From NCBI GenBank assembly GCA_003131585.1, contig PKVW01000053.1:1-33963 (forward strand): DNA of 33,963 nt, in the 5' to 3' direction. Of the stretch, positions 1-7,142 are shown in pieces. Source of the DNA: Acidobacteriaceae bacterium. GTDB taxonomy: Bacteria > Acidobacteriota > Terriglobia > Terriglobales > Acidobacteriaceae. The notes under the pieces are model-generated. The model had not been told where the DNA came from, made no database searches, and was given only the letters and a program-made list of their open reading frames with translations. The stretch's first letter is position 1. Each line of letters begins with the position of its first letter. The translations under genes and the position numbers were made by a program.

Positions 1-77
1 GTCTCATCCCATCTAAAGCCGCAATTCTTTCTTCGCCCCTTACGGCGCGCCTTGAAGGCGCGCCCTTTCAAAACCTC
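1..77 (-). repeat. REP-like hairpin element, copy 1 (inside carB start)
   Basis: Read on the minus strand, the element contains an 8-bp stem with a 5-nt loop (GGCGCGCC at 44-51 and 57-64). This is followed by a linker with GAAGAAAGAATTGCGGCTT. The same order of parts and the same 8-5-8 hairpin geometry occur on the plus strand at 29241-29300: a GGAAGGGC lead-in, a hairpin with a CTTCA-type loop, a linker with AAGAAGATTATGGGCTTCA, then a CCCTGAGG tail. The two are related but not identical. Confidence 0.6.
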
Positions 78-137
78 ACGCACGCTGGGCCCGGAGCCGA
101 GAATCAGGATTTTCGAGATGTCAGTGCGTTTGGGCAT
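1..137 (-). pseudogene. carB: carB 5' end (carbamoyl-phosphate synthase large subunit), disrupted after about 17 codons
   Basis: The first 17 residues, starting at the ATG at 137, match the conserved CarB N-terminus: a MPKRTDI start followed by the KILILGSGP stretch that opens the first ATP-grasp/biotin-carboxylase-like half. CarB normally continues with a conserved IVIGQ segment. Here the frame instead enters a basic, unrelated stretch (SVREVLKGRAFKARRKG) encoded by a hairpin repeat, and stays open to the window edge. The start lies directly after the stop codon of the small secreted gene upstream, so it has the expected carA-then-carB operon position. Either the gene is broken by repeat insertion, or only a 5' scar remains and the working copy is elsewhere. 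An assembly join at this repeat is a third possibility. The identity of the start is clear; the disruption is read from the sequence. Confidence 0.6.
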
Positions 138-590
138 TTAGTCAACGCTCACACTCAACCACCACTCAACATTTCCTTCATCGTCGACCAGGATTCCCTG
201 TTGAGAGCAATCGGTTGCGAACTGCTTTTCAGGGCGAAAGATGATTGGCACCCGAAACACGGTTCCATTCCATTCTCCTTTCACCCAATAGGGGCCGGGG
301 GCGGCGCCTCGAAACTTAAACCGGCCTCTTTTATTCGAATCCGCCGCGCCTATGAGTTCCAAGTTAGCGCAGCAGGGTATCCCGTCTTTTGCTTTGTACA
401 ACTCCAGCGCAACCGCTTTGAGCGGCCTTCTCTCCGAGTAGGTATAAGCGTTGTCGCCAACCTTGATTCTCTTCGCATAATCTAGCCGTCCGCAGGCATT
501 ATTCACTTCCCGAGGAGTGTCTTCATGAACCGGCGGTCCCTGCGCTAGCAGAATCCAGGCAGAGGCAACCAGTAAGAACGCAGAACTCAC
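138..590 (-). CDS. Small secreted protein of unknown function between carA and carB
   Basis: About 150 residues. An N-terminal hydrophobic segment (SSAFLLVASAWILLAQG) looks like a cleavable signal peptide, so the product is probably periplasmic or secreted. The mature part has three or four cysteines (NACGR, IPCCANL, ATDCSQ). It has a compact Gly/Pro-rich core (RFKFRGAAPGPYWVKGEW) resembling the beta-sandwich of carboxypeptidase-regulatory-like domains common in this group; that resemblance is weak. I prefer the GTG at 590: it overlaps the carA stop as GTGA and has GGAG 8 nt upstream. A GTG at 599 is the alternative. Its stop abuts the carB ATG. Nothing in the sequence links it to pyrimidine synthesis, so its place in the car operon is odd. 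Confidence 0.65.
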   Translation of the reverse strand: MSSAFLLVASAWILLAQGPPVHEDTPREVNNACGRLDYAKRIKVGDNAYTYSERRPLKAVALELYKAKDGIPCCANLELIGAADSNKRGRFKFRGAAPGPYWVKGEWNGTVFRVPIIFRPEKQFATDCSQQGILVDDEGNVEWWLSVSVD

Positions 591-1717
591 CCTTTCCACT
601 CCTCCATCATCTTCACGAAATCCTTGAACAGATAATGCGAGTCATGCGGCCCCGGCGCGGCTTCCGGGTGATACTGCACGCTGAATAGCGGTAAATTCCG
701 GTGCCGCAAGCCTTCCAAAGTCGAGTCGTTCAGGTCGATGTGCGTCAGTTCAACCTCGCTCTCTGGCAACGAATCCGGATCCACCGCAAAGTTATGGTTG
801 TGCGCCGTGATCTCAATCTTCCCCGTGGCCAGCTGCTTCACCGGATGATTGCCGCCATGATGTCCAAACTTCAGCTTGAAAGTTTTTCCGCCGAGCGCAA
901 TGCCGGTGAGTTGATGTCCCAGACAGATGCCAAAGATTGGCATTCTTCCCATCAGCCGCCGAATGCTATCCACCGCGTACGTGCACGGCTCGGGATCGCC
1001 CGGACCATTCGACAGAAACACTCCATTGGGCTTCAACGCCAGCACATCTTCCGCCAGGGTCTGGGCCGGAACCACCGTCACCCAGCAACCTTCGCCGCGT
1101 AACTTACGTAGAATGTTTTGCTTAATGCCGAAATCATAAGCCACCACATGAAAGCGTGCGGGCTCATCCTTTACGCCCACCATGGCCACCGGTTCGTGCG
1201 AGCGCTCGCCGACCTCCCAAACGTATGGCCCCTTGGTGCTCACCACCTTCGCTAAGTCTGTCCCGTCCATCTTCGGAATCGAGTTCGCCTTCGCCACCAG
1301 CTTCTCCGCGTCGTTCTCGATCGTCGAGACCACGCCGCGCATCACGCCATGGTCGCGCAGATGCCGCACCAGCGCCCGCGTGTCGATATCCGATAGCACT
1401 GGCACCTTGAACTGCTCCAGGTACTCGTCGGCTACCTGCTGTGATCGCCAGTTCGAGCTCACCTTCGAGAACTCGCGCACGATGAGCCCTTCGATCCACG
1501 GACGCGTGGCTTCGTTGTCTTCCTGGTTGGTGCCGTAGTTGCCGATCTGGGGATTGGTCAGGACAACGATCTGCCCAGAGTAGGATGGATCGGTGAAGAT
1601 TTCCTGATATCCGGTGATGGAAGTATTAAAAACGACTTCGCCGTAGCATTCGCCTTTGGCGCCGTAGCCTTTGCCTCGGAAGACTCGCCCGTCTTCCAGC
1701 GCAAGGATTGCTTGCAT
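587..1717 (-). CDS. carA: Carbamoyl-phosphate synthase small subunit (glutaminase)
   Basis: Hydrolyses glutamine and passes ammonia to CarB for carbamoyl phosphate, feeding pyrimidine and arginine synthesis in the cytoplasm. At 376 residues it has the normal family length. Residues 1-150 form the CarA-specific N-terminal domain (ALEDGRVFRGKGYG; FNTSITGYQEI). Residues about 190-370 form the class I glutamine amidotransferase domain. Its nucleophile is Cys265 in GICLGHQ and the His350/Glu352 pair lies in QYHPEA; SNGPGDP at 236-242 and GGNHPV at 288-293 are also typical. The triad is complete. The ATG at 1717 has a GGAGCGAG ribosome site just upstream. The next gene starts at a GTG overlapping the carA stop, indicating translational coupling. 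Confidence 0.97.
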   Translation of the reverse strand: MQAILALEDGRVFRGKGYGAKGECYGEVVFNTSITGYQEIFTDPSYSGQIVVLTNPQIGNYGTNQEDNEATRPWIEGLIVREFSKVSSNWRSQQVADEYLEQFKVPVLSDIDTRALVRHLRDHGVMRGVVSTIENDAEKLVAKANSIPKMDGTDLAKVVSTKGPYVWEVGERSHEPVAMVGVKDEPARFHVVAYDFGIKQNILRKLRGEGCWVTVVPAQTLAEDVLALKPNGVFLSNGPGDPEPCTYAVDSIRRLMGRMPIFGICLGHQLTGIALGGKTFKLKFGHHGGNHPVKQLATGKIEITAHNHNFAVDPDSLPESEVELTHIDLNDSTLEGLRHRNLPLFSVQYHPEAAPGPHDSHYLFKDFVKMMEEWKG

Positions 1718-1824
1718 TCTCGCTCCGGGGAGTGGATTTTAGAGATTTTATCAGGGATTGAGCCGCTGGCCAAGCACGGAACGCGGTCTCGATGTGGAAA
1801 TCTCGCGGCTCAAAGATGGCACCG

Positions 1825-2409
1825 TCAGAAAACGAACGGAACAAACCGTTTCGTCCGGCGCATGTACTCCTGGTAGCGGCTGCCAAGATTCGCCTGCAGC
1901 GCCTGCTCTTCCACTCTCACCCGGTACAGATACGCCGCCCCTCCCGCAATAGTGATGATCAATGCGCTCATCCAGTTGGTCAGTGCCAAGCCCGTCCCAA
2001 GATACATAAGCATGCCGCCGGAATAAGAAGGATGCCGCACCCAGCGGTACACCCCTTCCTCAATCACCGGCTGATCCGCCGATGCCTTCACGTCGCCGGT
2101 GAAGTGTTTCCCCAGCATGCGCCAGCAATGGCGCCGCAACAAGCGGCCACCCAGCAATGCCGCCAGGCCAGCCACAAACCAGGTCTTTTGGCCGATCGTG
2201 ATCATGAAAGCCGGAATCCCGGCAACCATAAAAGCTCCCACCATGCCGATCCATCCCGCCAACATGATCACCATCATCGATCCGCGATCAGCCTTTTCGC
2301 CCTGCGCCGGTCGCGAGCGCGCGACCAACCCAAACTCCGGCACGTAGGCAAACAAGAACACAGCCCAGAAAAACCAGGCGTAAGGCGACGTGTAAACCAG
2401 CGGTTTCAT
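1825..2409 (-). CDS. Isoprenylcysteine carboxyl methyltransferase-family membrane protein
   Basis: 194 residues with four or five hydrophobic segments. The C-terminal region carries the signature of the ICMT/phospholipid-methyltransferase superfamily: EEGVYRWVRHPSYSGG at about 116-131, followed by the acidic/aromatic EEQALQANLGSRYQEYMRRTKR tail that completes the SAM and substrate site. Bacterial members are integral inner-membrane enzymes that methylate lipids or small molecules; the substrate here cannot be told. It lies between lepB and carA on the same strand, with 131 bp to lepB and 107 bp to carA, so it may or may not share their transcript. Confidence 0.85.
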   Translation of the reverse strand: MKPLVYTSPYAWFFWAVFLFAYVPEFGLVARSRPAQGEKADRGSMMVIMLAGWIGMVGAFMVAGIPAFMITIGQKTWFVAGLAALLGGRLLRRHCWRMLGKHFTGDVKASADQPVIEEGVYRWVRHPSYSGGMLMYLGTGLALTNWMSALIITIAGGAAYLYRVRVEEQALQANLGSRYQEYMRRTKRFVPFVF

Positions 2410-2540
2410 CGACAGGACTCGGCATCCCCAGCCACCAGGCCTGCGCCAACGTCAACGCGGATGGCGGCGCCTTGTGAAAATAGCGATCAACACTGCGAAG
2501 TCACACGAAAAGACCATGCGAAGCAGTAGCGGCCGGCCGT

Positions 2541-3143
2541 CTAGCGTACTCTGCCTAGCTTATCCATCGGCCAATATCCAAACACGGCCTTGCCGTAGAT
2601 ATAACTCTGGTTCACCGGACCGAAGTCGCGGCTGTCGTTCGACATCGACCGGTGATCGCCCAGCACCAGATAGCACTGCGGCGGCACCACCGTCTCTGGA
2701 TACGAACGCGAATCGGCATAGGCGGGCGGAACGTAATCCTCATCCAGCGCCACGCCGTTCACATACACTTGCCCGCCGTCGATGCGGATGCGGTCCCCGG
2801 CCACGCCAATCACGCGCTTGATATAACTCTTCGACGGATCGCGCGGATATCGAAACACTACAACGTCCCCGCGCGAAATCGGTTCCAGGCGGTACACAAA
2901 TTTGTTGACGAAGATTCGCTCCTGGTCCGCGAGCGACGGCATCATGCTCGTGCCCTCCACCTTCACCGGCTGGTAAATAAACACGATGATGAACGCCGAG
3001 ATCGCCAGCGAGACAATCAAATCGCGCAGCCACACTCCTAAAGCCGGACGCAGGCGTACCCCGGAGTTTGACGCTGCCAGCCCCGGCCGCGGCAGCGGCG
3101 GCACCTGCCTGTTCCCTGCTTCCGTGCTTGACGTATCGGGCAT
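2541..3143 (-). CDS. lepB: Signal peptidase I
   Basis: Type I leader peptidase that cleaves Sec and Tat signal peptides at the outer face of the inner membrane. A proline-rich cytoplasmic N-terminus of about 35 residues precedes one transmembrane segment (LIVSLAISAFIIVFIYQPV, about 42-60). The catalytic serine is Ser66 in GTSMMPS and the general-base lysine is Lys109 in SYIKRVIG. The conserved box GDHRSMSNDSRDFGPV is near the C-terminus. At 200 residues it is a normal compact bacterial form. The ATG at 3143 has AAAGG 5 nt upstream and a TACAAT box 10 nt upstream, so the leader would be very short. It heads the minus-strand run lepB, ICMT-like, carA. Confidence 0.95.
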   Translation of the reverse strand: MPDTSSTEAGNRQVPPLPRPGLAASNSGVRLRPALGVWLRDLIVSLAISAFIIVFIYQPVKVEGTSMMPSLADQERIFVNKFVYRLEPISRGDVVVFRYPRDPSKSYIKRVIGVAGDRIRIDGGQVYVNGVALDEDYVPPAYADSRSYPETVVPPQCYLVLGDHRSMSNDSRDFGPVNQSYIYGKAVFGYWPMDKLGRVR

Positions 3144-3277
3144 GCGCCTTTCTATTGTATACAGGTCGCGCCCGCCCAGCAGCCAGTTGTATGGCCAACC
3201 TTCTTAAGTCCCTTTCGCGTACTTCCTCTTCCAGCCAGGCCGAAGGCGGTTTAGAATAGCTCAATCTAGGAGATCTC

Positions 3278-3763
3278 ATGACGCCGAGCCGCCTGCCTCA
3301 CAGCAAATACGTCTACCGCGCTCTAACCCTGATTTTTCTTTTAACGGTGACGCTGACCATGTCGGCTCAATGGTCCGCCCAGGAAGAAGAAGGAGGCATT
3401 CCCGCCTACAATGCCGGTCCGCCGGCCAAGGACACGAAACTCCCTCCCGTCCTGACCAAAGACCAACTCTGGGGAGCGGATGCTCAGTATTCCTACCAGA
3501 CCCATGCCTATGACTTGGCGTCAAAGATTCCAACCGTGCTCCATCAGCAACCTTGCTATTGCTATTGCGACCGCATGGGCCACAACAGCCTGCATAGCTG
3601 CTTCGAAAACACGCACGGCGCCCGCTGCTCCACGTGTCTGAAGGAGCTCTACTATTCTTATCGGGAGCACAAGAAAGGCAAAACCGCGGCCCAGATTCGC
3701 GCCGGCATCATCAAGGGCGATTGGAAGCTGATCGATCTGGACACGGCCGCGACGATCAACTAG
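3278..3763 (+). CDS. Secreted PCYCGC-motif protein
   Basis: 161 residues. A hydrophobic segment at about 14-30 (RALTLIFLLTVTLTMSA) is a likely signal peptide. The domain carries a cysteine cluster: Cys93, Cys95 and Cys97 in QPCYCYCD, then GHNSLHSC (Cys108), and HGARCSTC (Cys117, Cys120). This matches the Pfam family of unknown function named for its PCYCGC motif (PF13798); here the third position reads YC rather than GC. Six cysteines plus nearby histidines suggest metal or haem-like binding in the periplasm, but no function is established. The start is well placed, with TAGGAGA 5 nt upstream and a TAGAAT -10-like box at 3252-3257. Confidence 0.8.
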   Translation: MTPSRLPHSKYVYRALTLIFLLTVTLTMSAQWSAQEEEGGIPAYNAGPPAKDTKLPPVLTKDQLWGADAQYSYQTHAYDLASKIPTVLHQQPCYCYCDRMGHNSLHSCFENTHGARCSTCLKELYYSYREHKKGKTAAQIRAGIIKGDWKLIDLDTAATIN

Positions 3764-3768
3764 CGTCC

Positions 3769-3857
3769 AGTACCTAGTACCTGGTACCTAAGTACCGAGA
3801 AAGAGCGCTTTGCATTCATTCATAAACGTTTTGCTCGGTACCAGGTACTTGGTACTT
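3769..3857 (+). repeat. Inverted array of 7-nt GTAC-containing units
   Basis: The left arm has four tandem heptamers (AGTACCT at 3769 and 3776, GGTACCT at 3783, AAGTACC at 3790) ending in GAG. The right arm has three (GGTACCA at 3837, GGTACTT at 3844 and 3851) preceded by CTC. The arms are inverted relative to each other with about 37 nt between them, so the transcript can form a long imperfect hairpin. It lies between the PCYCGC gene and the TPR gene. It could act as a terminator, but there is no T-tract. Confidence 0.75.
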
Positions 3858-3963
3858 GCAGCAATTGCCCTATACCCGCCCTTTGAGTGATACTTGGGTG
3901 TCGGTCCTTCGAGTTTGAAGGCCAAGGAGTCCCATTACGACGAGCACAGGAAAAATTCTCCAC

Positions 3964-4542
3964 ATGGCTCAGAAGGCTATCCCGAAGAAATCATCCATCG
4001 CGGACGACCCGCGCGTCATCCAAGCCCTGCAGAACTACGAAGCCGGGCTGCGTGCCTTGCAGGAACACAAGTTCGAGAAGGCAAAACCGCTGTTCCAGAA
4101 GGTGCTCGCCGGCGCCAGCAAGGAGCTGACGGACCGAGCTGCCGTTCATCTCAGCATCTGCAACCAACACCTCGAGCGCTCGACCACCGCGCAGTTCAAG
4201 AGCGTGGAAGAGCACTACGACTATGCCGTTTCTCTCATGAACGTCGGAGACTACGTCACCGCCCGCGAGCACATCGAAAAGCTGCTCAAGCAGTCGCCGA
4301 AGACTGATTTCGTCGTCTATGGCCTGGCCGCGCTCGACTGTCTCACCGGTCACGTGGAAGACTCTCTCAAGCATCTGGATGAGGCTCTTCACCTGAATTC
4401 CGGCTTGCGTTTCCAGGCGCGCAACGACTCCGATTTCCACAATCTGGCCGAAGACCCTCGCTTTACCGAGCTGTTGTACCCGGATCCGGCGGCCGACCTG
4501 GCTTCGCCGGAAAGCTCCTTCCGGGAAGACGAATCTTTTTAG
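3964..4542 (+). CDS. TPR-repeat protein
   Basis: 192 residues with no signal peptide, so probably cytoplasmic. Tetratricopeptide-like helices run through residues 15-150: the unit around YEAGLRALQEHKFEKAKPLFQKVL, one around HYDYAVSLMNVGDYVTAREHIEKLL, and one around LAALDCLTGHVEDSLKHLDEAL. Such proteins usually scaffold protein contacts. The C-terminus (DESF) is acidic. It ends 27 bp before yvcK on the same strand and probably shares its transcript, which hints at a role alongside YvcK in envelope or carbon control; this is inference from position only. Confidence 0.8.
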   Translation: MAQKAIPKKSSIADDPRVIQALQNYEAGLRALQEHKFEKAKPLFQKVLAGASKELTDRAAVHLSICNQHLERSTTAQFKSVEEHYDYAVSLMNVGDYVTAREHIEKLLKQSPKTDFVVYGLAALDCLTGHVEDSLKHLDEALHLNSGLRFQARNDSDFHNLAEDPRFTELLYPDPAADLASPESSFREDESF

Positions 4543-4569
4543 ATCGGCATCGGCATACGAGATTCTCGG

Positions 4570-5655
4570 ATGGAAACCAGAATCGCTGATATCTTGTCCC
4601 GGGAGAAGGCCACGCGCGAGCGTGGCCTCAGCTTTGTCGCCATCGGCGGCGGCACCGGCCTTTCCACTCTTCTCAAAGGACTCAAACGCTTCGCTCTCAC
4701 TCCGGCGGAGATAGACATCGCCCCGCCCGGTTCGCCCGTCATTCGGGACCTCTGCGCCGTGGTCACGGTCAGCGACGATGGCGGCTCCAGCGGACGCCTG
4801 CGCAAGGAATTGAACATGCTTCCTCCCGGCGATATCCGCAACTGTATCGTCGCCCTCAGCGAGGATGAAGCTCTGCTCTCGCAGCTCTTCCGCCACCGCT
4901 TCGAGAAAGGCTCCGGCCTCGAGGGTCACAGTTTCGGCAATCTGTTTCTGGCGGCGCTGACCTCCATCACCCATGACTTCTCCGAAGCGGTGCGGCTTTC
5001 TTCGGAAATTCTGGTCACGCGCGGCCACATTCATCCTGCCACCACTTCCAATATCGAACTGGAAGCGCTCATGGAAGACGGGACTCACGTCCGCGGAGAA
5101 ACCAAGATCACGGCCAGCAAAGTCCGCATCCAGGAACTCTTCCTCGTTCCTGCAGACGTCGAGCCTCTGCCACAGACGCTCGACGCAATTGCCCGCGCCG
5201 ATATCATCAGCATCGGTCCCGGCTCTCTATTCACGAGCCTCATCCCCAACCTTCTGGTGCACGGCATCGCCGATGCCATTGTCAACTCGCCCGCCACCAA
5301 GGTTTACATATGCAACCTGATGACCCAGGCCAATGAGAGTCTGGGCCTTACGGCCGCCGATCATATTCGCGCTCTCAATCGCCACGCGCACCAGCAGATC
5401 TTCGACTACGCGCTAATCAACCGTACGCCCGTTTCCAACGCTCTCAAGGCCAAATACGCGCTCGAGGGTGCATGCCAGATCGTTGCCGATCTCGATGCCA
5501 TCGAAGCTCTTGGCGTGATCCCCGTTCTGGGAGATTACCTGGAAGAGGCCGGCGTCGCCCGCCACAACACCGCTCGTGTCGCGAGCGACCTGGTACACCT
5601 CACAACCCAAGCCAGGAGTGCAGAGCGCACGAGCGGTTCCGCCCGGAAGCTGTAA
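4570..5655 (+). CDS. yvcK: Gluconeogenesis factor YvcK / UPF0052 (CofD-like)
   Basis: 361 residues, typical of YvcK proteins, which bind UDP-sugars and link carbon supply to peptidoglycan synthesis. They share the fold of CofD, the 2-phospho-L-lactate transferase of F420 synthesis. Seen here: the N-terminal nucleotide loop AIGGGTGLSTLLKGLKRF at about 24-41, VTVSDDGGSSGRLRKEL at 65-81, PPGDIRNC at 85-92, GHSFGNLFLAAL, and SIGPGSLFTSLIPNLLV. All family boxes are present. No other F420 genes are nearby, which favours YvcK over CofD. The ATG at 4570 gives the usual short N-terminal extension before the glycine loop. Confidence 0.92.
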   Translation: METRIADILSREKATRERGLSFVAIGGGTGLSTLLKGLKRFALTPAEIDIAPPGSPVIRDLCAVVTVSDDGGSSGRLRKELNMLPPGDIRNCIVALSEDEALLSQLFRHRFEKGSGLEGHSFGNLFLAALTSITHDFSEAVRLSSEILVTRGHIHPATTSNIELEALMEDGTHVRGETKITASKVRIQELFLVPADVEPLPQTLDAIARADIISIGPGSLFTSLIPNLLVHGIADAIVNSPATKVYICNLMTQANESLGLTAADHIRALNRHAHQQIFDYALINRTPVSNALKAKYALEGACQIVADLDAIEALGVIPVLGDYLEEAGVARHNTARVASDLVHLTTQARSAERTSGSARKL

Positions 5656-5701
5656 CTCACACCGCCTCCACTTCTTCCTTTCCCACGCCCGTCCTACTCG
5701 C

Positions 5702-5707
5702 TAGAAT
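5702..5707 (+). promoter_or_regulatory. Candidate -10 box (TAGAAT)
   Basis: TAGAAT lies 8 nt before the ATG at 5716, with no clear ribosome site between. Transcription from it would begin about at the start codon, or give a leader of about 17 nt if the ATG at 5731 is used. No good -35 is visible. Confidence 0.35.
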
Positions 5708-5715
5708 GTCCAGAT

Positions 5716-6189
5716 ATGAAACCGGTAAAAATGAAGACGCAGACGTTTGCCTGCCTGCTACTGATTTTCGCACTTCTCGCTGTTGCGGCCGCGCAGCGGG
5801 ACCAAAACACGGAACCTACCGCGATCTTGACTTTTATCGTTACCAAGGAAGACAACGGCAAACCGGTGCGCAGCGCTGCCGTAATCATGCACCCCGTAAA
5901 TACGCACGGCAAGCAGAGCCGGGGCGGACTCGAACTCAAAACCGACGCCGACGGCAAGACTAGCTTTGACGGCATACCTTACGGCAAACTGCGCGTGCAG
6001 GTGCTGGCTTCCGGATTCCAGACTTTCGGCGAAGACTACGACGTGAACCAGGCCAGGATGGATTTCACCGTTAAGCTGAAGCGTCCGCAAGGCCAGTACT
6101 CGATTTACCAAGACCAGCCAGGGGAGAAGAAAGACGACAAGAAAGACGACCAGACGCCGTCCGCCGATCCAACCGCCAAACCGCAATAG
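5716..6189 (+). CDS. Secreted carboxypeptidase-regulatory-like protein
   Basis: 157 residues. The signal peptide is FACLLLIFALLAVAAAQ, with likely cleavage near AAAQ. The middle part (TAILTFIVTKEDNGKPVRSAAVIM, then GKTSFDGIPYGKLRVQVLASGFQTF and DYDVNQ) fits a carboxypeptidase-regulatory-like/transthyretin-type beta-sandwich, in which a side chain of the protein usually binds surface partners. The C-terminal 30 residues are low-complexity Lys/Asp/Pro (EKKDDKKDD). An alternative start at 5731 would remove five residues without changing the signal peptide. Its function is not known; it is probably periplasmic or outer-surface associated. Confidence 0.75.
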   Translation: MKPVKMKTQTFACLLLIFALLAVAAAQRDQNTEPTAILTFIVTKEDNGKPVRSAAVIMHPVNTHGKQSRGGLELKTDADGKTSFDGIPYGKLRVQVLASGFQTFGEDYDVNQARMDFTVKLKRPQGQYSIYQDQPGEKKDDKKDDQTPSADPTAKPQ

Positions 6190-6253
6190 CACGGTTCCGC
6201 TGTAGACTTTGTGTGCTTGGATGTGGAGTCCCAGCGAACGAGTAAAAGACGAG

Positions 6254-6259
6254 TAGAAT
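6254..6259 (+). promoter_or_regulatory. Candidate -10 box (TAGAAT)
   Basis: TAGAAT ends 7 nt before the ATG of the EVE-domain gene, which has no clear Shine-Dalgarno sequence. This fits a leaderless transcript. The -35 side is not convincing. Confidence 0.35.
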
Positions 6260-6266
6260 CTTGCCG

Positions 6267-6647
6267 ATGCCCTACCTTCTCAAGACCGAGCCTACCGTTT
6301 ATTCCTTTGCCGATCTCCAGCGCGACGACACCACGATTTGGGACGGAGTCGCTAATCCAGTCGCGCTTAAACACCTGCGCAGCATGAAGCCGGGCGAACA
6401 TTTGGTCATCTATCACACCGGAGATGAGAAAAGCGCAGTAGGAGCTGCGACCGTAGTCTCGGTGGACACCTCGGATGAAAAGAATCCTCAGGTGAGAATC
6501 AAGGTAGGCAAGCCGCTGGCCAAGCCAGTGACGCTGGCCGAGGTGAAGGCGAATAAACTATTTGCCGATTCTCCGCTGGTGCGCCAGGGACGACTGAGCG
6601 TCGTGCCTTTAACCGACGCGCAGCACAAGTTTCTCATCAGCCGGTGA
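6267..6647 (+). CDS. EVE-domain protein
   Basis: 126 residues forming a single EVE domain of the PUA-like superfamily, known to bind modified bases in DNA or RNA. Visible motifs are the N-terminal MPYLLKTEPTVYSFADL, TIWDGVANPVALKHL where most members have a WDGVRN-type box, and PGEHLVIYHTGDEKSAVGAATV, which forms the ligand pocket. At the C-terminus, LVRQGRLSVVPLTDAQ is also typical. A TTG at 6261 would add two residues; the ATG at 6267 begins exactly where family members do. It converges on the next gene with only 22 bp between them. Standalone EVE proteins are often near restriction genes, but the one here is 23 kb away. Confidence 0.9.
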   Translation: MPYLLKTEPTVYSFADLQRDDTTIWDGVANPVALKHLRSMKPGEHLVIYHTGDEKSAVGAATVVSVDTSDEKNPQVRIKVGKPLAKPVTLAEVKANKLFADSPLVRQGRLSVVPLTDAQHKFLISR

Positions 6648-6669
6648 AGTGCATTTCCGTGCCAGCCCT

Positions 6670-7023
6670 TCAGTGTGCGCGCGCGTCGCGCCGAATCAAC
6701 GCGTGATCGACAAAGAAGCCAAGTCCTATCGCCAGCGGAATCACGCCAAACGTGGCCGCGATCATGGCGTCGGGCTCCACGCGTCCGATCAGGACGAAGG
6801 TCGCGATATAGCCGAGTGCCCCAGCCACCAGTAGAATGCCCGACCGCCGCGAACGCGCCGCCTCCGAGAGTTCCGGTTGCATCGGTACTTCTATCCCGCG
6901 CGCAATCGCCGCCAATCGCTCCTCGCTACGCAGCTTGCGCACCCGGAAGAAGGTGTACATGGCCGCCATTGGGATTCCAAAAATCATGATCACTGCCGCC
7001 AGTCCAACAAAGTTGCCGTCCAT
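6670..7023 (-). CDS. Small membrane protein, DUF6249-like
   Basis: 117 residues. One N-terminal membrane segment (VGLAAVIMIFGIPMAAMYTFF) is followed by a charged stretch (RVRKLRSEERLAAIARGIEVP). Two more membrane segments follow (ILLVAGALGYIATFVLIG and ATFGVIPLAIGLGFFVDHALI). This layout, with the EERLAAIARG box, is that of DUF6249-type proteins found beside sigma/anti-sigma or as orphans; the role is unknown. AGGAGG lies 5 nt before the ATG at 7023, which makes the start firm. The name is from memory of the layout. Confidence 0.65.
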   Translation of the reverse strand: MDGNFVGLAAVIMIFGIPMAAMYTFFRVRKLRSEERLAAIARGIEVPMQPELSEAARSRRSGILLVAGALGYIATFVLIGRVEPDAMIAATFGVIPLAIGLGFFVDHALIRRDARAH

Positions 7024-7142
7024 AAAGGCCTCCTGAGCTTCGATCCAGCGCCGGTTTGATCAGCCCTGTCCTCCATAGTTACGAACCACCGCGGAGAAAG
7101 TTCCCATAATCGCTCTTTGGCGCGGAAAAGTGCCGTTTCCCT

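Noticed and set aside
3991-5088. Long minus-strand open frame opposite the TPR gene and yvcK
   Set aside because: Two clear plus-strand genes occupy this stretch; the reverse translation is low-complexity with no family motif, a typical shadow of GC-rich coding sequence.
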